IMG/VR virus record: IMGVR_UViG_3300025636_000512
Location: 1 to 28,600 of that record
Reading direction: 5' to 3' (one strand)
DNA from: a virus
DNA: 28,600 bases
Below the pieces are notes generated by a model, which saw nothing but the letters and a program-made list of their open reading frames with translations, ran no database searches and was not told the origin of the DNA. The position numbers were made by a program, and so were the translations under genes. This document shows, piece after piece, positions 6,605 through 15,200 of the stretch (the stretch's first letter is position 1; each line of letters starts with the position of its first letter).

Positions 6605-7123
6605 TTATCTCAAGAACTCTCGCCAGTCCAGGCCATACTGGATTGAATCGATTCTATGTACGCCAATTAAATACAACACATAACTTGCTACACTTGATCC
6701 ACGTCCTACGCCCCATACAATATCATTCTCACGCATATAGTCTACAAGATATATCATATAGCGTAATAGATTTCCCATGCCTCGTTTTTCAAACTCATTT
6801 AGTTCTTCAAAGCATCTTTCAAAGTATTCGCCTGGACATTTTTTAATAACATAATCACGTACATCCATGTTCTTGTATTCATCAGGCATAAACCATTCAC
6901 CTTGACATACACCGTCAAAAGTCTTTTGATCTACATCTAATGGAATATACTTTTGTAGTTTATCAAAGCCTTGTTCTTGCATTGCTTTGTTAAACATATC
7001 TATATCATCTGACTGCTCACACAGAACCACATGACACTTGTCAGCATGACCTGTGTAGATCATATCAATAAGATCTTTATTTGTAAATCGCGGGATACCA
7101 AGTTCATCAGTTTTCATAAGCAT
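6605..7123 (-). CDS. Stand-alone DnaE-like fragment (DNA polymerase III alpha), catalytic part absent
   Basis: The 172-residue protein matches the part of DnaE that leads into the palm. It begins with GIPRFTNKDLIDM, and its C-terminus reads VWGVGRGSSVASYVLYLIGV followed by HRIDSIQYGLDWREFLR. Bacterial DnaE has GPGRGSAAGSLVAY then an ID-P---L-FERFL block at this place. GRGS in the family lies in the palm near the incoming nucleotide. The gene stops just before the expected MPD(F/I)D(V/I)DF catalytic aspartates, and no continuing DnaE frame follows: the next gene begins 28 bases on. It is therefore a polymerase-derived domain without polymerase active site, about one seventh of DnaE, lacking also PHP, fingers and clamp-binding parts. 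ATG 7123 or 7117 are both possible starts. The frame is intact, so it is probably expressed; function unknown. Confidence 0.7.
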   Translation of the reverse strand: MLMKTDELGIPRFTNKDLIDMIYTGHADKCHVVLCEQSDDIDMFNKAMQEQGFDKLQKYIPLDVDQKTFDGVCQGEWFMPDEYKNMDVRDYVIKKCPGEYFERCFEELNEFEKRGMGNLLRYMIYLVDYMRENDIVWGVGRGSSVASYVLYLIGVHRIDSIQYGLDWREFLR

Positions 7124-7132
7124 ATACTTATT

Positions 7133-7372
7133 TTAACTTACATTAATTAAACTGTCAAGTCCTGTTTCACCATTTTCTTGATTTTGTTGGCGCTGATATT
7201 CAATAGCACGTCTAGTTTGTACTTCTTGTTGATAGATTTCTAAGAAGTTTGAGATTTGATGTTGTACTCCGGGATTTGTAGTCATAAAATATCTACGTTG
7301 GAGTACAACAATTTTGTCTTCTAATTCACTTACAGTAAAACCTGATAAGTTATCAACAAGAGGATTAAGCAT
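7133..7372 (-). CDS. Small helical phage protein, 80 aa
   Basis: The frame opens at 7408, but the ATG at 7372 comes one base after the stop of the 189-aa gene and yields a protein beginning MLNPLVDNLSGFTVSELEDK. It continues RRYFMTTNPGVQHQISNFLE and IYQQEVQTRRAIEYQRQQNQ, ending in a polar tail with DSLINV. It is predicted to be mostly alpha-helical with coiled-coil character, Gln/Arg rich in the second half. I recall this short sequence type in marine T4-like phages beside structural genes, but cannot assign a T4 gene number. It is the last gene of the structural block in reading order. Confidence 0.75.
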   Translation of the reverse strand: MLNPLVDNLSGFTVSELEDKIVVLQRRYFMTTNPGVQHQISNFLEIYQQEVQTRRAIEYQRQQNQENGETGLDSLINVS

Positions 7373-7373
7373 T

Positions 7374-7943
7374 TTATACAAATATGCCTTTATAGTCAGC
7401 ATATACAATATTTCCAGAATCGTGTGTCCAAAATTTAATAATAATCGGATCTGTAAGAGTAGTAATACTAACTTGTGCCGGAAAGTCTGCAGATTTTTTT
7501 ATTGTTCCGTTAGCAGTACTAAATGTAAGATTACGAACTGCGCTCTGGTCTGAGTGTATTTGTAAAGTTAATTCTGCATAGCGTCCGGTAGCTGGCCAAT
7601 TATCTAGTTCGATGTTAATATCATCTCCGCAAACTATTCTTTGATAGTCACCTTCAGAAAAATTAACAATAGCGTCTAATATATATGGTTCGTTATTTCC
7701 TTTATTAAGATACTTACTTGTGCATGTTTCTAAACTAGCATCAACTACAGCAGTTCCTGCAAAAGTAGTTGCTACGTCTTTTCTCACTCCAAAGTTTTTG
7801 AAATCAGAAAGTTCAGCATTTGCTACAGTTAATGCTGTTTTAATTATATTAAAGTTATCTCGAAACCCTTGTGTATCGTTATCTACACCAGCTACCGGAT
7901 ATGCTTCGTCTATTGTACTATATACTATATCGCTATCAGCCAT
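7374..7943 (-). CDS. Virion structural protein with shared N-terminal motif, 189 aa
   Basis: Residues about 20-40 (GVDNDTQGFRDNFNIIKTAL) resemble the N-terminal module of three other large structural genes here (pattern ND-T---(F/L)R--F--I--N). The rest is beta-rich and Gly/Asp/Thr-rich, ending with a hydrophobic WTHDSGNIVYADYKGIFV, with no enzyme motif. A perfect T4-type late -10 box TATAAATA lies 23 bases before the ATG and AGAGG serves as ribosome site. It is separated from the 1163-aa gene by 34 bases and abuts the 80-aa gene. It is most likely a baseplate or tail-tip component; the position within the virion is inferred. Confidence 0.75.
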   Translation of the reverse strand: MADSDIVYSTIDEAYPVAGVDNDTQGFRDNFNIIKTALTVANAELSDFKNFGVRKDVATTFAGTAVVDASLETCTSKYLNKGNNEPYILDAIVNFSEGDYQRIVCGDDINIELDNWPATGRYAELTLQIHSDQSAVRNLTFSTANGTIKKSADFPAQVSITTLTDPIIIKFWTHDSGNIVYADYKGIFV

Positions 7944-7965
7944 TTTAAATCCTCTTTGTTATATA

Positions 7966-7973
7966 TATTTATA
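7966..7973 (-). promoter_or_regulatory. T4-type late promoter -10 box, perfect TATAAATA
   Basis: On the minus strand the sequence reads TATAAATATATATAACAAAG, and the first eight bases equal the T4 late promoter consensus recognised with the phage sigma factor gp55. It ends 22 bases before the start of the 189-aa structural gene, in a 34-base gap, which fits a short leader with an AGAGG ribosome site. There is no host-type -35. The window's AT-richness makes chance matches possible, but position in a gap ahead of a virion gene supports it. Confidence 0.65.
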
Positions 7974-7977
7974 TTAA

Positions 7978-10900
7978 TTATATGTTGAATTGATAATTTG
8001 CGAATAAAATATATTGTTCTTCGCTATTCTCTTCTGTCCTTTGTAGAATATATCTATCAATATCAAAATTTATGCTCCGAAAGTCAAATCCATATGCTTT
8101 TATATTAGTTAATATTTTGTCTGCTGTACCTGGGTTACAATAACAAATTGGCACAGCACTAACATAACCTAACTCTTGTAATCCATTTTGTGAAGTACGC
8201 ATCCACAAAGGTAGATAATTTCTTTCATTTTTTCCTATTGATTTAATATTGTCTCGCATATTTGCTATATTTGAAATATACCGCACATTGTCAGTAGATT
8301 GATTAACATTTACAGCATTTGAATCAACCTTAATAGTATTAGTATTATTAGGTCGTAGTTTATATGGCTCACTATCTGTTAAAGTTAATGTTACAATAGC
8401 ACTACTATCATTACCTAACGTAACTAAAAAATCGTCATTATCAACATTTACATTGATGCTACCATTTTCTCTAGTTTCTATTTTTATTGTATCTAATTCT
8501 GAAAATACTAATTTAACAGTTTGTCTTCCATACACAGGTATTGCTGAATCACCATTAGTTGAATTAAAACTATCATCGGCCTTTTCATATGACATACTAT
8601 CGACTGTTATCTTGTTAGGTGTGTTAACAGTAAAACTTTTAGTAGTTTTGCTTATTTTTGAAGAATTGTTGTCGATGACATCGACATATATTACTTCGTA
8701 AACAGGCGTATTTGATAACGGATCAATTGCTACTGCTTTTTTAACTTCGCCTAAATTATAACGTGTACGTTTATGGTTCTTAGCAGCACTAGCTACAAAT
8801 TTATTAATACTAGCTGCTTCTATGCCTGCATATACTAACATTTTTAATTGTCTTTGTAATCCAAAGTTTGTATCATCTGCTCTGTAAATATATTCAGGAG
8901 GAAATACATCTGATTGCGAGACAAGTGTCGTATACCCTGCACGTTCATCTTTCTTTAACATAGGTTTAGCATATACATCAGAGTACAATGTATTATCTAA
9001 ATCTATGATATTTAATGTAAATTCACGTTCAATAGCAGTATAATTAAATCTATCTTTAGCTTCAACAACAAATTTAAAGTTTCTATCAAATGTAGTATCA
9101 CCCGGAAGTTTGCCATCGAAAGGCATTCTATAAGTACTATTATCAAATGTAGTTAGTCCCGATGTAGTGTTAGTAGCAAACTGAACAGCTTGTCCTTGAA
9201 TTTCGCCTTTGTAATTTAAATACATTCCGTTAGGCAATTTTCCTGATTTTAATGTATAAACCATAGCAGTATCCGGAACAGTAGTTTCTGCTACTAGTTT
9301 TATTGTACTCCTAAAATTAGCATTAATAGATCCTAAGTCTGCAGGAGTTATCCATTTAACATTACTATCAATTTCTCCAATTATCTTAATATCAAACGTT
9401 TTTTCTTTACTTGGTAATACAACTTCGTCGTCACTTACTACTGCAATATTTTTAGAAAATGCTTCTTTTCTAAAAAGTGCAATACCTATATTCCTGCCTG
9501 CGCTTAATTGATTTAATAAATTAGTATCAAGTTCTAGTCTATCTTCATTGTCTCGTATTAATCTTAAACCTATTTGTGTGCTATCGTTTGCTGTTGCAAA
9601 AAATTCTCTAATATTAGTTAAAATTCTAGATTTAGCTGTGCTTTTTAACAATATTCTCCATCGATTTTCTTCTAAAACATTAATGTATGCTACACCTCCA
9701 TATTCTGCTTCTAGTGCTTGTTTAGTTGCTGTTAGTCTATTAGACTCGGACATCAACGATAAACTTGCTGCTATTGGGGTCCAGTTCTCGGCTATAAATG
9801 TGATATTGTTAACATTGCCTTGTATTGTATGTGCAGTTGTGCATTTATATATAGCATCATCTCCGCCCGTGTCACTACTATAAATTGCATACTCTCCTAC
9901 ATAAAAATTACTATTTAATTCCATTTTACGTGGAGAGCTAGCTGGCAAAATAGGATCATTTTCTGCATCAGTTTGTTCGATTTCATATTCAATGTACGGA
10001 ACAATATTCTGTATTACATAAGATTCAGTTTCGCTAAAATTTAATGTTCGACCTTGATATTTTTCTTTACCGGCATCAGTTAACCGATTTACAAAAATAT
10101 AATCGTTGCCTGATTCTATTCCTCTACTTATTATTAAAGATATTTGCGGTGCTAAACTATCATTTATAAAGATTGTATCATACAAAGAATTTCTATTATC
10201 GATATTGGTGATTTCATATAATCTTCCATTAATTGAAATATTTCTATTTCTTAATTCTGCTAGATCGTTAATACCATCGTCTGTGTTATCATTAATCTTT
10301 CCTACTTTAAAACTAGTTGCTCCTAAAAGCGTATCTTCATAATAAGTTCCAAATATTGTTACAGTTTCTATATCGCCTTCAAATCTTGTAGCACGTACAG
10401 TAAATGAATAGTCTTGTGTAATAGCAGGCTGATACGGAATAATTCCTGTTATTTCGCCAGTATTGTTATCTAACGTTAGCCCGGGCGGCAGTTTACTAAC
10501 AGAACCATTATCATTAAAATCTTCTAATGTGTAAACAACAGTACCAGTTAATGTAGAATTATCAATAATATCTAAATAAATTGTTTGATAGTTGTTTGCT
10601 CGACGCATGCCTAAATTTCTTGGCGTTATCCATTGCGGAGTTCTAAGATGCGTAGTGTCAGCAGTAAATACACCTGAACTTGCAAACATTGTAGTATTAT
10701 CAGAACGTAGGAAATCATCACCTACTATATATATTTTAAAATCTCTTTTTATAAAAGTTTCACCGTCGGTTACAGTTACACTAAACGGATAATATCTATT
10801 TAATTTTCTTAAACTTGTAGTACGTTCAGAATAATCGTAATCTTGTGAATCATAAAAGAAGCTACTAAATCCATTGCCTGACGTAACTCCGTAATCTAAA

Positions 10901-11469
10901 ACAAAATCGCCATATGGTGCTGAATCATATCCACCTGAAACATATCTTTTATCAAGAGATAATAATGGTTCAGTTGTTCCTGATATTTTTCCAGTTTCTG
11001 ATAATACAATACCCGGTGGCAAGACTCCGTCACCATCGGCAATATAAAATTCTAATGTGTCGCCTGCTGGCAAATCTGTATCTAACGCTATTAATTGAAA
11101 ATCGATAATTTCATTATCGAGTATAAAAAATGTATTATTAGATCCTACCGGAAGTAGTCCGGTATCTGTAACCCATGCCGGGTCGTCTTTACCGACAACT
11201 ATTAATTTAAGAGTGCGATCGTCAATGTATCCTAAGTGTGTTGCTCTAAGAGTTACATTAAAAACAGTTTCACGAGATACTTCGTATGCTGTTCCCCGAA
11301 TTGAGTTCTCTTCAATTCTTAGTCCAGTTGGAAGACTGCCACTAATAATTTCTATTTCGACATCACTAATACCGTTTGAAATAGGTAATACTATATCAAC
11401 AGATGACCTTTCGATTAATGTAGCTATTTCTGTGCCGCTTTGTATATTCCAAAGTGATATTGATGACAT
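7978..11469 (-). CDS. Large tail/baseplate protein with putative Ig-like (He_PIG) domains, 1163 aa
   Basis: At least four putative-Ig (He_PIG/cadherin-like) repeats are visible by their LPxG(L/I/M) turns: LPTGL (46-50), LPPGI (150-154), LPPGL (327-331) and LPNGM (745-749), each followed by a G-(I/K)-x-G strand and an FxVxAxD/T strand. Between repeats, residues about 527-567 (ending CTTAHTIQ...ENWTPI) resemble small carbohydrate-binding-like modules. The C-terminus YILFANYQFNI is distinct and conserved-looking, perhaps an attachment or trimerisation end. There is no signal peptide, as expected for a virion protein. I recall proteins starting MSSISLWNIQSG in marine T4-like phages. It would be an adhesin or fibre-like baseplate element. 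A one-mismatch late promoter lies 20 bases upstream. Confidence 0.85.
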   Translation of the reverse strand: MSSISLWNIQSGTEIATLIERSSVDIVLPISNGISDVEIEIISGSLPTGLRIEENSIRGTAYEVSRETVFNVTLRATHLGYIDDRTLKLIVVGKDDPAWVTDTGLLPVGSNNTFFILDNEIIDFQLIALDTDLPAGDTLEFYIADGDGVLPPGIVLSETGKISGTTEPLLSLDKRYVSGGYDSAPYGDFVLDYGVTSGNGFSSFFYDSQDYDYSERTTSLRKLNRYYPFSVTVTDGETFIKRDFKIYIVGDDFLRSDNTTMFASSGVFTADTTHLRTPQWITPRNLGMRRANNYQTIYLDIIDNSTLTGTVVYTLEDFNDNGSVSKLPPGLTLDNNTGEITGIIPYQPAITQDYSFTVRATRFEGDIETVTIFGTYYEDTLLGATSFKVGKINDNTDDGINDLAELRNRNISINGRLYEITNIDNRNSLYDTIFINDSLAPQISLIISRGIESGNDYIFVNRLTDAGKEKYQGRTLNFSETESYVIQNIVPYIEYEIEQTDAENDPILPASSPRKMELNSNFYVGEYAIYSSDTGGDDAIYKCTTAHTIQGNVNNITFIAENWTPIAASLSLMSESNRLTATKQALEAEYGGVAYINVLEENRWRILLKSTAKSRILTNIREFFATANDSTQIGLRLIRDNEDRLELDTNLLNQLSAGRNIGIALFRKEAFSKNIAVVSDDEVVLPSKEKTFDIKIIGEIDSNVKWITPADLGSINANFRSTIKLVAETTVPDTAMVYTLKSGKLPNGMYLNYKGEIQGQAVQFATNTTSGLTTFDNSTYRMPFDGKLPGDTTFDRNFKFVVEAKDRFNYTAIEREFTLNIIDLDNTLYSDVYAKPMLKKDERAGYTTLVSQSDVFPPEYIYRADDTNFGLQRQLKMLVYAGIEAASINKFVASAAKNHKRTRYNLGEVKKAVAIDPLSNTPVYEVIYVDVIDNNSSKISKTTKSFTVNTPNKITVDSMSYEKADDSFNSTNGDSAIPVYGRQTVKLVFSELDTIKIETRENGSINVNVDNDDFLVTLGNDSSAIVTLTLTDSEPYKLRPNNTNTIKVDSNAVNVNQSTDNVRYISNIANMRDNIKSIGKNERNYLPLWMRTSQNGLQELGYVSAVPICYCNPGTADKILTNIKAYGFDFRSINFDIDRYILQRTEENSEEQYILFANYQFNI

Positions 11470-11489
11470 CTATTGTAATTCCTTTTTAG

Positions 11490-11497
11490 TATTTATC
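11490..11497 (-). promoter_or_regulatory. T4-type late promoter -10 box, one mismatch (GATAAATA)
   Basis: The minus strand reads CGATAAATAC in the 40-base gap ahead of the 1163-aa gene, 7 of 8 matches to TATAAATA. The start codon is about 20 bases downstream with AAGGAATT between, the same layout as at 7966-7973. The same CGATAAATA occurs ahead of the 395-aa gene. Confidence 0.5.
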
Positions 11498-11509
11498 GTA
11501 AATACAATA

Positions 11510-12229
11510 TCAAATTATACCAAGGTCAATTGACCTAATATCTGGATTTTGGAATGTTCCATTATCAACATCTGCGCTATCTATAATCCATGTAATTGCA
11601 CTAGTATATGCAGTACCTAAATCCCCAAAGTCCCAATAGTTATCGAAATACTTATTAATAGTTCTAATATCGATATTATGGACATTACCTACAGTGTCTC
11701 CGACATGCAGTCCACTAATTAAACTTGCTGTAATTGAACTTATATTAGAAATACTGTTATTTTGTGCATCTAAGTTTCCGCCAAGTGCTGGTGTTGTGTC
11801 TTCAACTAATGATTCCCAACCGTCATACTCAATTGTTACTTGACCGTTAGTTACTGAGGTATTAATATCACGTCCACCTGTAAAAGTTAGTGCTGCATTA
11901 TTGTCCGGAACATTCCATCCTCCTATATCAGCAGCTACAGATATTGATTGAATGCCTGTATCAGCGTCAATAAGAATTGTTGAATCACTTTCGGTTAATG
12001 TTATATATCCACCTGCTTTTAAACTTTTAAATTGTAAGTCATAATTAAGTTTTTGTTTAAAAATGCCTGCTTCGTCATCACTAGATTGTAAATTACTTGC
12101 TGTTGTTTGCTCGTCATCTCTTAAATCTATCTCTTCAAAATTTGAATTAATTTTAAGCATTGCTTCACGAAGATCATCACCTGTTCCGTCGTTTGCAATA
12201 TTACCTATGTTTATTAATTGTATTGCCAT
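11510..12229 (-). CDS. Structural protein with shared N-terminal module, 239 aa
   Basis: The N-terminus (MAIQLINIGNIANDGTGDDL then REAMLKINSNFEEIDL) carries the module found also in the 220-aa and 2906-aa proteins: (I/V)xxG-xxx-GxGDxxRxxxxKxNxNFxE. After it comes a beta-rich segment with YITLTESDSTILIDADTGIQ, which resembles the Gly/Asp-rich repeats of fibre shafts, and ALGGNLDAQNNSISNISSIT, a known tail-fibre repeat turn. The C-terminus is short and lacks an obvious receptor-binding domain. ATG 12229 has AAGGA upstream and lies 10 bases after the protease gene. It is likely a small fibre or adaptor attached to the same site as the larger ones. Confidence 0.75.
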   Translation of the reverse strand: MAIQLINIGNIANDGTGDDLREAMLKINSNFEEIDLRDDEQTTASNLQSSDDEAGIFKQKLNYDLQFKSLKAGGYITLTESDSTILIDADTGIQSISVAADIGGWNVPDNNAALTFTGGRDINTSVTNGQVTIEYDGWESLVEDTTPALGGNLDAQNNSISNISSITASLISGLHVGDTVGNVHNIDIRTINKYFDNYWDFGDLGTAYTSAITWIIDSADVDNGTFQNPDIRSIDLGII

Positions 12230-12239
12230 ATTTATTTCC

Positions 12240-15200
12240 TTATGATACTGTAATATTACCTGTCATCGGACCGTGAATAAGACATTGATAGTAGTATGTT
12301 CCACTACTTCCTATAGTCCATTCAATAGTTGTTGTACCTTGTCCGGTAGTCCCACTTGCTTGATCGGCGGAGCCTGCGCCTGCTACAGTTTTAATATAAA
12401 CTGGGTGCGAACTTGATGTTCCTGCGTTTACATTAAATTGTACTTTGTCGCCACTATTAAACGAAAGTGCTGGATAGACACCGCTTACTGAACCACTTCT
12501 GTCTGTACCAGACAAAATATAATCAAATCCACTATTTGAAATATTAATAGTATAGTCCGGAGTAAATACAACCGGTGTGGTGCTTACATCATTAATTGTA
12601 ATCGGAGTAGTTGTATTAACAATAGTTCCACCAAATCCACCTGTTCTAATTTGAACTTGGAATGTTTCTGCGCCTTCTGTTGTAGAATCCGCGGTCGGTG
12701 TTACAGTAAATGACCCTGTGTCGTTTGTAATTGTAAAAATACCACTTGATGTACTAAAATCACCTGAGTTAGTTACTGTCCAATATAGTGGTGTTGAATC
12801 TGCCACATCTGTTGTAACAACATTAATTGTTAACGCACTACCTTCGCCAACATTATCTATTGCTGGATAAGCATAATAAGATGGTCCAATATTTTGACTT
12901 GAATCTGTAATACTAACATTGTCCGAGTCTTCGCCATTATCTAATGCTAGTGTTAGTGTGTCATTACCATCTGTAGTCCTGTCCTTTGCTATATTGATTT
13001 CAAGTTCAGAAGTATTTGAAATAATTGTAAAGTTTCCAGTTAGTGATATCGGTGTATCTGCTACATATCCTGATGAGCCAGCTTGAGTTGGGTCACCGAT
13101 GTCGCCGTCTTGGAATATGCTTCTGATTGTTGCAAGTGTTGGCTTGCTAATAACATCACCAATGTGTGTATTAAATAATGCATATCCCAATGGGTTATTT
13201 GCTAAAATACCTGATTGTGTACGCATATCGTCTGTCCATTCAGGATCAAGACTTCCGCCATCCCAAAGACTTGTATATTCAAACATACAAAAGTTTAACA
13301 AGTACAAGTATTCTTTTACTGCTACTTCATATTGCCCTGAGTCAGATTTCCAGTTAGGCGCATATCCGCTTGGATCCCATTTACCAGCATCAAAGGCTTG
13401 CGCCATTGCCGCATACAAATCACTAGTTGCCCAATCCGCACTTATTTGTGGATACATTTTTAATGTTGCTGCATCTAATCCATGCATGTGTAGTGTGTGG
13501 AATACGTGCTCAATAACTTCTTGTGCATCTTCGTCGCCTGTTCCAGGAGTACCACTACTGTTTAAGTACCATACCATATCGTTATTTACTGTTTCATCAA
13601 ACAATGGTTCTAATCCCCAACTACGTATACCTGCATCAGTTAAGAAGTTTGGTGTATAGTCGCCGCCTGCGCCTCTTGCTATTCTTTGTATAGTCGGCTT
13701 TGGTGAGTGATAAGATGTTGTATTACCAAGTAATGTTTCAATCAGTTGATTTTGTTTGTTCATATTAATACCTACACCTGACGGATTAGTAAATAATTGG
13801 AACATACGTGCTACTTTTTCAATAAACGCATCCGGAACTGCTATTTGTCCACCTACTGAACCTGCACTAACTAATCTAACACCAGATGTTCTAATTTCTC
13901 TAGTAAAGAAGTTACTACCATAACCTACAGTGTCTGCAACTGCAGAACTTGACCTTGGTCCTGTATCCATATCACTAGATGAAATACCTGTAATTGTATA
14001 TGGAACTAGTGTTGTGTCACCGACATTAGTTGTATTAAGTGTAAATGTTGTTTTCTCACCTTCTTGTAAAGAGGATGCACTTGTACTAAGTGAATATACT
14101 GCTGCGCCAGCGACAGTGTTTGCAGTGCTACCCATTCCACTATGATTAATACAGTAGTAATATAGTGTAGGAGCACCTGCTGCTACAGAAATTTGTGTGT
14201 ACGCTCCGGCAGTTCCAGCAGTACCAACTTTAGTTACTCCTATAGTATATTCTGTGCCACCGTCCCAAGTTCCGTTTGGAGTTTCGGAGAATAATAGTTG
14301 ATGTGTATTATTACTTGAATCTGATTGATCAAATCTATATGTTTGGCCTTCGATTAAGTTTAATACAGGACTAACTCCAGCTACTTCAGCAATATAATAT
14401 TTATTACCTGTTCCGTAAGAATTCTCTCCACTTGCAACTGTAACTGTGCGAGCTATAAAATCTGGTGTTAAGCTAGTATCATTAATTGTAATTGTGTTAG
14501 ATGTTCCGACTACTGTGCCGATTATGCTTCCTGTTCTTATACTAGCTATAAATGTTTCTGCACCTTCTGTAGTTGTATCAGCTGTTGGCGTTACAGTAAA
14601 CGAACCCGAATTACTTGTGATTGTAAAATTGCCGGTTGAGTCATCACCGAAGTCTCCGGAATTGCTAAGACTCCAATATAGTGTTGTTCCGTCATCTACA
14701 TTAGTTGTACTAACATTAAATTGTATAGGTTCGCCTTCATTTACACTATTAGCTGAAGAAACAATATATGTCGGAGCACCTACAGGAGTAAGACTTGTAT
14801 CGTTAATTGTAACACTTGTTGTTACATTTAAATCATCTAATGAAATTACGAACGACTCTGTACCTTCTGTAGTTATATCTGATGATATATTAACCGTAAG
14901 TGTTGCAGTATTACTTTGTATAGTAAAGTTTCCAGTTAAACTTGCATCAGATATATCAGAATTTGAAACACCTGAGATTGTATAAGGTATGTTCGTTCCG
15001 TTTATTACGTTTGTAGTTGCTAGAGTAATTACAAATGAAGCTCCCTCGTTAACTGAAGCTGCAGAACTAGACAATATGTATGTTGGTGTTAATACTACTT
15101 CATCTGATTGCGATCCTAGTTTAAGTTGAATTCCGCTATTAAATGTATTAAATACAAACTTATTTTCTCCTCCTATTAAACTTCGATACTGTGTATAATC

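Noticed and set aside
6578-7132. Frameshifted remnant of a full DnaE gene
   Set aside because: No further DnaE segments appear in other frames on either side; the flanks are directly occupied by unrelated intact genes, so a defined short gene is the simpler reading.
13099-13659. Plus-strand open frame of 186 residues
   Set aside because: Lies opposite the conserved inserted domain of the protease; no motif of its own.
14446-14985. Plus-strand open frame of 179 residues inside the protease gene
   Set aside because: It is antisense to Calx-beta repeats with clear homology; the sequence is Val/Ser-rich low complexity expected from the reverse of Thr/Asn-rich coding.
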